From contig JAWKSY010000019.1 in the NCBI GenBank assembly GCA_041402125.1, positions 1 to 64,000 of the forward strand: a DNA stretch of 64,000 nt, given 5' to 3'. Of this stretch, positions 44,579 through 52,271 are shown piece by piece (positions within the stretch are counted from its first letter, which is position 1; every line of letters begins with the position of its first letter). The notes below the pieces were generated by a model. That model was not told the origin of the DNA and did no database searches. It was given only the letters and a program-made list of their open reading frames with translations. The DNA comes from JAWKSY01 sp041402125. Lineage in GTDB: Bacteria; Planctomycetota; GCA-002687715; DRQF01. The position numbers were made by a program, and so were the translations under genes.

Positions 44579-44610
44579 ACGACGCCCGACGGAGGACCGC
44601 CGGGCGTCGT
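44579..44610. terminator. Hairpin terminator after tRNA-Phe
   Basis: A perfect 10-base stem (ACGACGCCCG/CGGGCGTCGT) with a 12-base loop, 6 bases from the 3' end of the minus-strand tRNA-Phe. Confidence 0.65.
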
Positions 44611-44616
44611 TGCGAG

Positions 44617-44689
44617 TGGTCGGGCCCAGGGTCGAACTGGGGACCTCTTGATTTTCAGTCAAGCGCTCTACCAACTGAGCTACCCGACC
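44617..44689 (-). tRNA. tRNA-Phe (GAA)
   Basis: A 73-base cloverleaf: acceptor GGTCGGG/CCCGACC with discriminator A, D arm TAGCTCAGTTGGTAGAGC, anticodon stem CTTGA/TCAAG around CTGAAAA (anticodon GAA), variable loop AGGTC, and T arm CCCAGTTCGACCCTGGG. CCA is not encoded. It lies 58 bases downstream of ribF on the same strand. Confidence 0.96.
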
Positions 44690-44747
44690 CTTTCGCGGCT
44701 TCCGGGGTCCGGAAGCGCGGGGATGGTATCGAGGGGGCCCGGGACCG

Positions 44748-45704
44748 TCAACGCTCTTTTCCCGGGGCCTCGCCAGCCCCGAGGAAGGCGAGGAAGTCCA
44801 GGCGGTCGCGGGCGATGCGCGCGCGCAAGGCCTCGAGATCGGGGAAGCGCCGCTCCTCGCGGATGTGCGTCAGGAAGACGACCTCCAGGTCCCGTCCGTA
44901 GAGGTCCCCGGAGAAGTCGAGCAGGTGGACCTCCACGGTCTCCTCGCCCGCGCCGCCGTCGAAGGTCGGCTTGACGCCGATGTTGACGAGGGCGTGCCGG
45001 CGCTGGCCGTCGTCGCCGCGGACCTCGGCGCCGTAGACGCCCCGCGGCGGCCGGAGCTGATGGTGGACGTCGAGGTTGGCGGTGGGGAAGCCGAGCTGTC
45101 GCCCCCTCCCCTGCCCGGTGACGACGGTGCCGTGGAGCGCGTAGGGGCGCCCAAGCATCCGCGCGGCCCGGGCGAGCTCGCCCGCCTCGATGGCGGCCCG
45201 GATGTTGGTGCTGCTCACGATGTCCGAGCCGATGCGGATCTCCTCGGCGTGGACGGTCGAGAACGAGAACTCGTCGGCGCGGGCGAGGAGCCAGTCGGCG
45301 CCGCCCTCGCGGTCGCGTCCGAAGCGGCAGTTGTGGCCGAGGACGACGACCTGGGCGGCCAGCACGTCCTCGAAGACCTCGTGGGCGAAGTCCGCCGCGG
45401 GCACGCGACGCAGCTCGTCGGTGAAGGTGAGCGCGAGGACGTTCTCGACGCCGAGCTCGGCGAAGAGGCGCAGCCGGTGCTCGATGGGCGTGATGAGCTT
45501 CGGCGCCGCCCCGGCGATGATCGCCCGGGGATGCTGGACGAAGGTCACGACCACGCTCGCGGCGGCGTGCTCGGCCGCGATGCTCAGCGTGTCGCGGATC
45601 ACGTACCGGTGGCCGACGTGGACGCCGTCGAAGACGCCGAGCGTCACCACGGTCCGCGTGAAGCCCGCCGCGCGGGCCTCTTCGAGCGAGCGGAGGATGC
45701 GCAT
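44748..45704 (-). CDS. ribF: Bifunctional riboflavin kinase/FAD synthetase RibF
   Basis: A 318-residue enzyme converting riboflavin to FMN and FAD. The N-terminal nucleotidylyltransferase domain has VTLGVFDGVHVGHRYVI with the HxGH signature and later SSTNIRAAIEAG. The C-terminal flavokinase domain has GQGRGRQLGFPTANLDVH, RGVYGAEV, NIGVKPTFDGG and VEVHLLDFSGDLYG. ATG 45704 gives the family length. It begins 11 bases after the def stop, so def-ribF are cotranscribed. A much longer open frame upstream in the same phase is accidental. Confidence 0.95.
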   Translation of the reverse strand: MRILRSLEEARAAGFTRTVVTLGVFDGVHVGHRYVIRDTLSIAAEHAAASVVVTFVQHPRAIIAGAAPKLITPIEHRLRLFAELGVENVLALTFTDELRRVPAADFAHEVFEDVLAAQVVVLGHNCRFGRDREGGADWLLARADEFSFSTVHAEEIRIGSDIVSSTNIRAAIEAGELARAARMLGRPYALHGTVVTGQGRGRQLGFPTANLDVHHQLRPPRGVYGAEVRGDDGQRRHALVNIGVKPTFDGGAGEETVEVHLLDFSGDLYGRDLEVVFLTHIREERRFPDLEALRARIARDRLDFLAFLGAGEAPGKER

Positions 45705-45715
45705 CTCGGGCCGGT

Positions 45716-46228
45716 TCAGGTGCGGGTCGCCTCGAAGCGCTCGACGAGCTCCTGGAGGCGCTGGCGGTTCACGATCTTGTCGGCCGGACGCATCTTCTCG
45801 ACGAAGATCCGGCCCTCGAGATGGTCGATCTCGTGCTGGAGGACGCGGGCGAGGAAGTCGGTGGCGACCATGGTCTGCTCGCGCCCCTCGAGATCGGTGT
45901 AGGCGACCTCGATCTCGGTGTGGCGCAAGACCTCGCCGTAGATGCCGGGGAAGCTGAGGCAGCCCTCCTCCCCCCACTCCTTCTTGCCGTCGAAGCGGAT
46001 GATGCGGGGATTCAGGAGGACGCGCTCCTCGGGACCGTCGTCGTCGGTCTGACCGACGAGGATGATCTTCAGGGAGAGCCCGACCTGGGGCGCGGCGAGA
46101 CCGATGCCGCGCTCGAGCTCCATGACCTCGCGCATGCCGGCCAGGATCTCGTCGATGTTCTCCGGCACCGTCTCGACCGTGGCGGCCGGACGGAGCAGGA
46201 CGGGGTCGGGATAGTAGACGATGTGCAT
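45716..46228 (-). CDS. def: Peptide deformylase
   Basis: A 170-residue metalloenzyme that removes the N-formyl group from nascent proteins. All three motifs are intact: GIGLAAPQVG, EGCLSFPG (metal-binding Cys) and QHEIDHLEG (metal-binding His pair and catalytic Glu). Start ATG 46228 opens MHIVYYPDP. First gene of the def-ribF pair. Confidence 0.97.
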   Translation of the reverse strand: MHIVYYPDPVLLRPAATVETVPENIDEILAGMREVMELERGIGLAAPQVGLSLKIILVGQTDDDGPEERVLLNPRIIRFDGKKEWGEEGCLSFPGIYGEVLRHTEIEVAYTDLEGREQTMVATDFLARVLQHEIDHLEGRIFVEKMRPADKIVNRQRLQELVERFEATRT

Positions 46229-46439
46229 CGCCGGCCTCCTGATGGGTCCCCGGACGATAACAGGCGGACCCCCGCGGGACCCGCCCCCGGGACCGCGGAT
46301 TCCGCGGGCGGGAACCCGGGACGGCCTCCGGGACCGGGGCCATTATTCGCCCCGCACTTGGCCGCGACGGCCCGCTCGGCCAGGATACGACCCCCTCGGA
46401 CCCCGAGCATCGCAGCGCCATTGGAGAACGGTCGACGGC

Positions 46440-47798
46440 ATGGACGTCTCGAAGCACATCGACCGCGCGGAGAAGGAAGTCGCGCGGAAGAACTACGACC
46501 TCGCGATCTCCCTCTACGACCAGATCCTCGCGATCCAGCCCGACGAGGGTCGAGCGCGGACGGGAAAGCGCCGCGCCGAACTGGCGAAGCACCAGAAGGC
46601 CTACCCCTCGGCCCTCACGCGGGGGATCAAGAATCTCGTCCCGCAGCTCGCCATCGCGATCGGGAAGGCGGTCCGCGCCCACGGCCTGGTCGCCTCGATG
46701 GCCGAGAAGGCGCTGAGCAACGATCCGAAGAACGTGAAGCTCAACCTCGTCCTGGGTCACGCCCTCCTCGCGAAGGGTCACAAGAACGGCGCCGAGTCCG
46801 CCTTCGCGGTCGTGGCCGAGTTCGATCCCAACGACATCGAGTCGATGAAGACGCTCGGTCGCCTCTACTACGACAACAAGAAGTACGAGGAGTCCCTGGC
46901 CTGCTACGAGCGCGTCATCAAGGTGGCGCCGCGCGACCAGGAAGCGGTCAAGATGCGCAAGAACCTCGCCGCCGAGGGCGCGATCAAGAGCGGCGGCTTC
47001 GAGAAGGCGAAGAGCGCCCGCGATCTCGCGAAGAGCTCGGAGCAGATGGCCGAGCTCGAGCGCCGGCAGCGCCTCGTGCGTTCGGCCGAGGACGTCGAGG
47101 CCGCGCTGGAGGAGGCGAAGGCCGCCGTCCGCGAGAACCCCGAGCGCGCCGACCTGCAGCGCGAGCTGGGCAACCTCTACTTCCAGAAGCGCGACCTTCC
47201 CCGCGCGGCGGAGTGCTTCGAGGAGGCGCTTCGTCTCCAGCCGGACGACTTCGAGACCTCGACCCGCCTCGGCGACGTCCGCCTGCTCGACCTCGACACC
47301 CGGATCCGCGAGCTCCGCGAGGAGGCCAAGGAGGGGGTCGAGGGCGCGGCCGACATGCTCCGTCGCCTGAACGAGGAGCGTCGCGGGTTCCGCGTCGAGG
47401 AGTTCCGGCGCCGCGTGAAGGCGCACCCCACCGACACGGGCCTCCGCTTCCGCCTCGGCCAGTACCTCCTCGAGGACGACGAGCTGGACGACGCCATCGC
47501 CGAGTTCCAGGCCGTCGTGAAGGACCCCAAGCGGAAGTTCCAGGCGATGACCCTCATGGGGAAGGCCTTCGCGAAGAAGGGGATGTGGGATCTCGCCACG
47601 AAGCAGCTCGAGGCGGCCCTCGAGGGCATGGGCGGGGTCGACGAGAAGAACCTCGAGATCCTCTACACGCTGGCCACCTCGCTCGAGGAGCAGGGTCGCC
47701 GGGAGGACGCCCTGGCCCGCTTCTCGCAGATCTACGAGATCGACATCAGCTTCCGGGACGTGGCCAAGCGGATCGAAGTCCTGCGCCGGGCGGACTGA
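46440..47798 (+). CDS. Cytoplasmic TPR-repeat protein
   Basis: A 452-residue protein of TPR repeats with no signal peptide. Clear units are YDLAISLYDQILAIQPDEGR near the N terminus, SMKTLGRLYYDNKKYEESLA, LGNLYFQKRDLPRAAECFEE and LDDAIAEFQAVVKDPKRKFQ. A charged central part (about 185-225) may be a coiled coil. No catalytic domain. ATG 46440 is preferred to an in-frame start about 220 bases upstream because the upstream sequence is Pro/Arg-rich and GGAG lies ahead of 46440. Divergent from def; followed by rpsT 137 bases later. Confidence 0.83.
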   Translation: MDVSKHIDRAEKEVARKNYDLAISLYDQILAIQPDEGRARTGKRRAELAKHQKAYPSALTRGIKNLVPQLAIAIGKAVRAHGLVASMAEKALSNDPKNVKLNLVLGHALLAKGHKNGAESAFAVVAEFDPNDIESMKTLGRLYYDNKKYEESLACYERVIKVAPRDQEAVKMRKNLAAEGAIKSGGFEKAKSARDLAKSSEQMAELERRQRLVRSAEDVEAALEEAKAAVRENPERADLQRELGNLYFQKRDLPRAAECFEEALRLQPDDFETSTRLGDVRLLDLDTRIRELREEAKEGVEGAADMLRRLNEERRGFRVEEFRRRVKAHPTDTGLRFRLGQYLLEDDELDDAIAEFQAVVKDPKRKFQAMTLMGKAFAKKGMWDLATKQLEAALEGMGGVDEKNLEILYTLATSLEEQGRREDALARFSQIYEIDISFRDVAKRIEVLRRAD

Positions 47799-47935
47799 CC
47801 CCGGGCCCCGGGGAGCCTCAAGACCCGGTCCGCCGGGAACTTGCGGCGTACGACCTTTTCCCGTCGAGCCCTTGAAGTCGGGGCCTCGACGCAAGACAAT
47901 GCCGCTCCGAAACTGCGGATTCGAGGCCGAGAGAC

Positions 47936-48199
47936 ATGCCGAACTCCAAGCAAGCCGAAAAGCGGATGCGCCAGGATGAGCGCCGCCGCCTCCACAACCG
48001 GGTGCTGAAGAGCCGGATGCGCACCGCCATGCGCCGCGTGCGTGAGGCCTGCGAGCAGGGCGACAAGTCGACCGCCGCCGCCAGCCTCGCCGCCGCGATG
48101 AAGCACATCGACAAGTGCGCGAAGAGCCGGGTGGTCCACCCGAACAACGCCGCGCGCAAGAAGTCGCTGCTCGCGCGTCAGATCGCCGCCCTCGGCTGA
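47936..48199 (+). CDS. rpsT: 30S ribosomal protein S20
   Basis: An 87-residue, Lys/Arg/Ala-rich helical protein beginning MPNSKQAEKRMRQDERRRLH and continuing KSRMRTAMRRVREACEQGD and GVIHKN-equivalent SRVVHPNNAARKKSLLAR, the standard S20 pattern. It binds 16S rRNA in the small subunit. It has its own leader of about 135 bases and a strong terminator just after it, so it is probably monocistronic. Confidence 0.97.
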   Translation: MPNSKQAEKRMRQDERRRLHNRVLKSRMRTAMRRVREACEQGDKSTAAASLAAAMKHIDKCAKSRVVHPNNAARKKSLLARQIAALG

Positions 48200-48220
48200 T
48201 CCGCCCCCCGACCGAACGAA

Positions 48221-48263
48221 GCGAAGCCCCGCCGTCTTCCCGAGGGAGACGGCGGGGCTTCGC
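48221..48263. terminator. Bidirectional hairpin terminator after rpsT
   Basis: A perfect 17-base stem (GCGAAGCCCCGCCGTCT and complement) with a 9-base loop between the rpsT stop and the stop of the opposing cyclase-repeat gene. CGTTTGC follows on the plus strand. Confidence 0.8.
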
Positions 48264-48307
48264 GTTTGCACGTCCGGAGGAAGCGCCCCCTCCCCCGTCG
48301 CCCGGGC

Positions 48308-49855
48308 TCACTTCGCCCCGAAGACCTTCCCGTAGCGGTAGTAGACCTCCAGGCAGAGCGTCATGATCGCGGTCGAGTAGATGCGACCGCCGTTCTCGCC
48401 CCAGGCGCCCTTCGGGTCCCACGAACCGGTGAAGTTGTCCGGCTCGCCCCCCTTCCGCACCCCGCGCTGCGTATCGACGACGGCCCGCTGCATCGCCCGG
48501 TTCCAGGCCTCCCAGCCCGGGCCGCCGACCTGGAACATCGCCAGGGTCCCGTAGTACCAGTAGTACATGTCGATCGAGCCGCGCGACTCGTCCCAGAGGG
48601 GCATCTTCTCGGTCAGAAGTTCCGCCCCGGCCTTGATGGTCCGATGCGACGCCGGGTCCTGTCCGCCAAAGACCCGCGAGAGGACGGCCACCGCCGTCAG
48701 CGACTCGACCTCGGCCGCGGGGAAGGCCTCGAGCCGGCCCTCCTCGCGGACGGGAAGCCCGCCGCGATCCAGGTAGCCCGTCCGGCCCGTGTCCTCGTCG
48801 GTCATCTTCTCGATCCAACCCAGCGCCCACTTCATGGGGGTGTCGTCCACCGGGATCCCGGCCATCCGGGCCGACTTCAGGACCATGACCATCCAGCCCG
48901 TCACCGAGGTGTCGTTCTCGCCGTCGGAGACGCCGTAGCGCCATCCGGCGTAGGGGTTCTGGCAGTCGAGGCAGAAGCGGACCCCGCGGGTCGCGCCCTC
49001 GCGGAAGAGCGGACTCCGCGTGAGACCGTAGGCCTCGCAGATCGCGAGCGTCGCGATCGCGTGGTCGTAGGTGAACTGCGCCGAGGTCCGGGGTCCGAAG
49101 CACCCCTCGGCGTCCTGCTGGTCGAGGAGCCACCGCAGTCCGCGTCGGACCGTGTCCCGGTAGTTCCCCGCGCGATGGGTCTCGCCGGCGCCCAGGAAGG
49201 CGAGGAGCGAGAGCCCGCTCAGGCCGACGTCGTGGAGCGCGCCGCCGGGACCGTCGCAGAGGGGACCGCGGGCGCGATCACCGTTCTTCATGAACTCGTC
49301 GGCGTCCCAGCGCCCGTCGGGGCTCTGGTGCCGGGCAAGCCAGTCGAGCCCGTGGTCGACGGCCGACTGATCGCGCGCCCCGCCGCCGCGCCGGACCCGA
49401 TCGCGACCACCCCGTCGCCCGCCGAAGTCACCGCCGGCGTTGGCGCCGACCCCGACGACGTCCGCGTTCGAGAGCGCGTCCATCGGCTTGTCGAACTCGG
49501 CGTCCGTCTCGCCGCTCTCCTCCGACCAGATCTCCTCGGCCGGATCCTCGTCGTGCTCCGAGGTGTTCTCGACGGTCGGGACGTCCTCCGGCTGCTCCTC
49601 GGTCGGCTCGAGCTCCGGCTCCTCCTTCTCGGGCTCGACGGGCTCCTCGAGCGTGTCGAGATCCTCGAGCGCGACCGCCGCCGCCGGCAGCTCCGGCCTC
49701 GTTTCACGCGTGCCGGTGAAGAGGAGAAGCAGAAGGACGATGGCGACGTGCATGAGGCCGGAGAGAGCGACCCAGGGCGTACCCTTCAGGGCTTCGACGA
49801 GGACGTCATCGTGGCCGCGTGCCTCGATCTCGCGAATGGTCAACGTTTGCGACAT
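48308..49855 (-). CDS. TonB-like-anchored prenyltransferase/squalene-cyclase-repeat protein, paralog 1
   Basis: A 515-residue protein. Residues 29-47 form one transmembrane helix (VALSGLMHVAIVLLLLLF) with the Ser-x3-His pattern of TonB (S32, H36). An acidic Pro/Glu-rich stretch (about 65-150) and a Gly/Arg patch (GGDFGGRRGGRDR) lead to an alpha/alpha toroid of prenyltransferase/squalene-cyclase repeats (ARHQSPDGRWD, LLDQQDAEGCFG, LDCQNPYAGWRYG, DGENDTSVTGWM, YYWYYGTLAMFQVGG). The cyclase DxDDTA motif is only partly kept (ENDTS), so terpene cyclisation is doubtful. ATG 49855 follows AAGGGGGACTCC. Closest relatives are the next two minus-strand genes. Confidence 0.85.
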   Translation of the reverse strand: MSQTLTIREIEARGHDDVLVEALKGTPWVALSGLMHVAIVLLLLLFTGTRETRPELPAAAVALEDLDTLEEPVEPEKEEPELEPTEEQPEDVPTVENTSEHDEDPAEEIWSEESGETDAEFDKPMDALSNADVVGVGANAGGDFGGRRGGRDRVRRGGGARDQSAVDHGLDWLARHQSPDGRWDADEFMKNGDRARGPLCDGPGGALHDVGLSGLSLLAFLGAGETHRAGNYRDTVRRGLRWLLDQQDAEGCFGPRTSAQFTYDHAIATLAICEAYGLTRSPLFREGATRGVRFCLDCQNPYAGWRYGVSDGENDTSVTGWMVMVLKSARMAGIPVDDTPMKWALGWIEKMTDEDTGRTGYLDRGGLPVREEGRLEAFPAAEVESLTAVAVLSRVFGGQDPASHRTIKAGAELLTEKMPLWDESRGSIDMYYWYYGTLAMFQVGGPGWEAWNRAMQRAVVDTQRGVRKGGEPDNFTGSWDPKGAWGENGGRIYSTAIMTLCLEVYYRYGKVFGAK

Positions 49856-49970
49856 GGAGTCCCCCTTGCGCGTTGGCGCTTCGAACCTGTCGTTTCGTGC
49901 TGGCGACGCCCGGGATGCAAGGGGGAACGGCATCCGCGGAGAGCGGGTTCACGCGCCGCGACTTTCGCCT

Positions 49971-50320
49971 CTCATACGGTGTCCGTCACCGGATGAGAAC
50001 TCTCCGCGCGTCCCTCCCGTCGGATGGACGCCGCGTGCGGGACTCCAGATGCTCGTACGGTGCCGGTCACCCGACGAGAATCCTGCCGGTCGGTCGGTGG
50101 CGGACGCCGGATGCTAGTACGGTGCCAGTCACCGGATGTGCATTTCCGGGCGAATCTGTTCCGCGAGCGGTGGCGCTGGAACGGAAATGCACATCCGGTG
50201 ACTGGCACCGTACTAGCATCTCCTCCGGTGCGGGCGCCGTACGAGCATCTCCTCCGGAGAGAGACACCGTACGAGCATCTCATCCGTTGAAGGTCGCCGC
50301 ACGGGCATCTCCTCCGGTCG
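49971..50320. repeat. Inverted-repeat element copy B with degenerate 30-base tandem array
   Basis: The 563-base gap 49856-50418 has no gene I can support and is largely repeat. Single palindromic units lie at about 49971-49999 (CTCATACGGTG...CACCGGATGAG) and 50049-50081. A full element follows at 50110-50220: two perfect 39-base inverted arms (50110-50148, 50182-50220) around 33 bases. From about 50217 the right-arm sequence continues as a degenerate head-to-tail array of 29-30-base units, each beginning GCATCTC and ending near CCGTACGA, reaching about 50320. The core is the same as copies A and C. Confidence 0.88.
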
Positions 50321-50354
50321 CAAACGAGGTGCGATCGGCCGTGAATCGAAACGA

Positions 50355-50388
50355 AAGGGGCCGCTCGAGCGACCTCGAGCGGCCCCTT
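50355..50388. terminator. Hairpin terminator of paralog 2
   Basis: A perfect 15-base stem (AAGGGGCCGCTCGAG and complement), 4-base loop, followed on the minus strand by TTCGTTTCG. It lies 30 bases beyond the paralog 2 stop. Nearly the same hairpin and flanks occur after paralog 3 at 52208-52241. Confidence 0.85.
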
Positions 50389-50418
50389 CGGATCGGACGC
50401 CGGCGCGTCAAGCGCGGA

Positions 50419-51959
50419 TCACTTGGCGCCGAAGACCTTCCCGTAGAGGTAGTAGACCTCGAGACTGAGCGTCATGATCGCGGTCGAGTAGACGCGACCG
50501 CCATTCTCGCCCCACGCGCCCTTCGGGTCCCACGAGCCGGTGAAGTTGTCCGGCTCGCCCTCATCGCGGCTCCCGCGTTGGGTCTCGACGACGGCGTCTT
50601 CGAGGGCACGATGCCAGGCGTCCCAGTGCTTTCCGCCGACCTGGTACATCGCGAGGGTTCCGTAGTACCAGTAGTACATGTCGATCGAGCCCTCGGACTC
50701 GTTCCACCGGGGCAGCTTCGCGCGCAGGAGTTCCGCGCCGGATCGGAGCGTCCGGTGCTTCGCGGGGTCCTGTCCTCCGAGCACCCGGCTCAGGAGGGCC
50801 ACCGCCGTCGGCGCCTCGCTCTCCGCGACGGGGAAGGCGGCGCGACGCGACTCCGCGCGCGACGGTCGACCTCCCCGCTCGCGGTATCCGGTCCGGCCCG
50901 TGCCGGGATCGGTCATCTCCTCGAGCCAGTCGAGGGCCCACCGCTTCGGCGCCTCCCCCACCGGGATGCCCGCCATCTCGGCCGAGACGAACACCATGAG
51001 CATCCACCCCGTCACCGAAGTATCGCTCTCACCGTCGGCCACGCCGTAGCGCCAGGCGGCGCCGGGGTTCTGGCTGGCGAGACAGAACCGAACGCCGCGG
51101 GTCGCGCCGTCCTTCAGGAGCGGACTCTTCGTGAGACCGTAGGCCTCGCACAGCGCCAGGGCCGCGATGGCGTGGTCGTAGGTGAACTGGGCCGTCGATC
51201 GCGACCCGAAGCAACCCTCGGCGTCCTGCTGGCCGAGGAGCCAGGTCTGCGCGCGCCGGACGGTGTCCCGGTACTCGCCCGAACGATGCGTCTCGCCCGC
51301 GCCGAGGAAGTTGAGGAGCGCGAGTCCGGTCAGACCGACGTCGTGCAGCGCGTCGCCCGGTCCGTCGCAGAGCGGGCCGAGTGCCGGATCTCCGTGGTTC
51401 ATGAAGCCGTCGGCATCCCAGCGGCCGTCGGGGCTCTGATGCCGCGCGAGCCAGTTGAGAGCCATGTCGATGGCCGTCCGACCGCGACGACCGCAGCAGG
51501 TGCGGCTCCGCCGGCGGTCGCGCCGTCCCGCCGAATCCGACCCGATCGGAACGCCGAGCTCGCTCGCGTCGTTGGGCTCGGGCGTGTCGAGGGGCCGCTC
51601 GCGGACGCCGTCCGCCTCGCGGTGATCCTCGGCCCGGAGTTCCTCCCACGGCGCCTCGTCGTGCCGCGAGGACAGATCGGGCGTCGAGAGATCGTCCCAC
51701 CTCTCGTCCATCGGCTCGAGCGCCTCGTCCTCGACCAGAGTCCCACGGACTCGTCGACCGGCTCGAGGTCATCGAAGGCGATGGAGGCGGACGGATCGGC
51801 GCGAGGATGTGAGTCGCTCGCGAAGAGGAGGAGCAGGACCGCGCTCGCGATATGAAGGAGGAAGGAGACGAGGACCCAGGGCGTCCCCTTCAGGGCATCG
51901 ACCGCCGCCTCTTCCGGACGGCGCGATTCGAGCTCGTGAATCATCCACCGATGCGACAT
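50419..51959 (-). CDS. TonB-like-anchored cyclase-repeat protein, paralog 2 (one frameshift)
   Basis: Same plan as paralog 1. The N terminus from ATG 51959 (KGTPWVLVSFLLHIASAVLL, S32 and H36 again) runs to FDDLEPVDESVG, where the frame changes at a CCC run at 51741-51745. Adding one base restores LVEDEALEPMDERWDDLSTP and the full cyclase-repeat domain (ARHQSPDGRWDADGF, LLGQQDAEGCFGS, DGESDTSVTGWM, YYWYYGTLAMYQVGG). About 513 residues if joined. The acidic linker is shorter and its Gly patch has become Arg-rich (GRRDRRRSRTCCGRRGR), so it is the most diverged of the three. Either a sequencing indel or an early pseudogene. Confidence 0.82.
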
Positions 51960-52050
51960 CGTCTCGTCCTCGCGCCTCGCCTCGCGGGGTAACGAGGCCC
52001 CCGAACGGCGAGTTCATGCGCGGCGAGTTTCGCTCGGTTCGAAGGAGGCG

Positions 52051-52186
52051 GATGCGAGTACGGTGCCAGTCACCGGATGAGCATTTCCGTTCCTGCGCCA
52101 ACGCATGCGAAACCGGCTCGCCCGGAAATGCTCATCCGGTGACTGGCACCGTACTAGCATCTCATCCGGTGACGGGCACCGTCCGA
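52051..52186. repeat. Inverted-repeat element copy C with one extra tandem unit
   Basis: The 312-base gap 51960-52271 carries no gene. Two 39-base inverted arms (52051-52089 and 52123-52161, one mismatch) enclose 33 bases. The whole element is 111 bases, the same length as copy B. One further 30-base direct unit follows (about 52157-52186, GCATCTCATCCGGTGACGGG). The interior contains GCGAAACCGGCTCGCC, similar to the interior of copy A. The terminator of paralog 3 follows immediately. Confidence 0.88.
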
Positions 52187-52207
52187 GAGTTTCCGAGAGC
52201 CAAACGA

Positions 52208-52241
52208 AAGGGGCCGCTCGAGCGAACTCGAGCGGCCCCTT
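52208..52241. terminator. Hairpin terminator of paralog 3
   Basis: A perfect 15-base stem identical to that after paralog 2 (AAGGGGCCGCTCGAG) with loop CGAA, 30 bases beyond the paralog 3 stop, then TTCGTTTGG on the minus strand. Confidence 0.85.
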
Positions 52242-52271
52242 CGGATCGGACGCAGGTGCGTCAGGCGCGGA

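Noticed and set aside
45705..49133. Upstream extension of ribF to a protein of about 1460 residues
   Set aside because: The extra part runs antisense or out of frame through def, the TPR gene, rpsT and paralog 1; RibF is complete from 45704.
50217..50320. CRISPR array
   Set aside because: The 30-base units are contiguous with no unique spacers and no cas genes are present.
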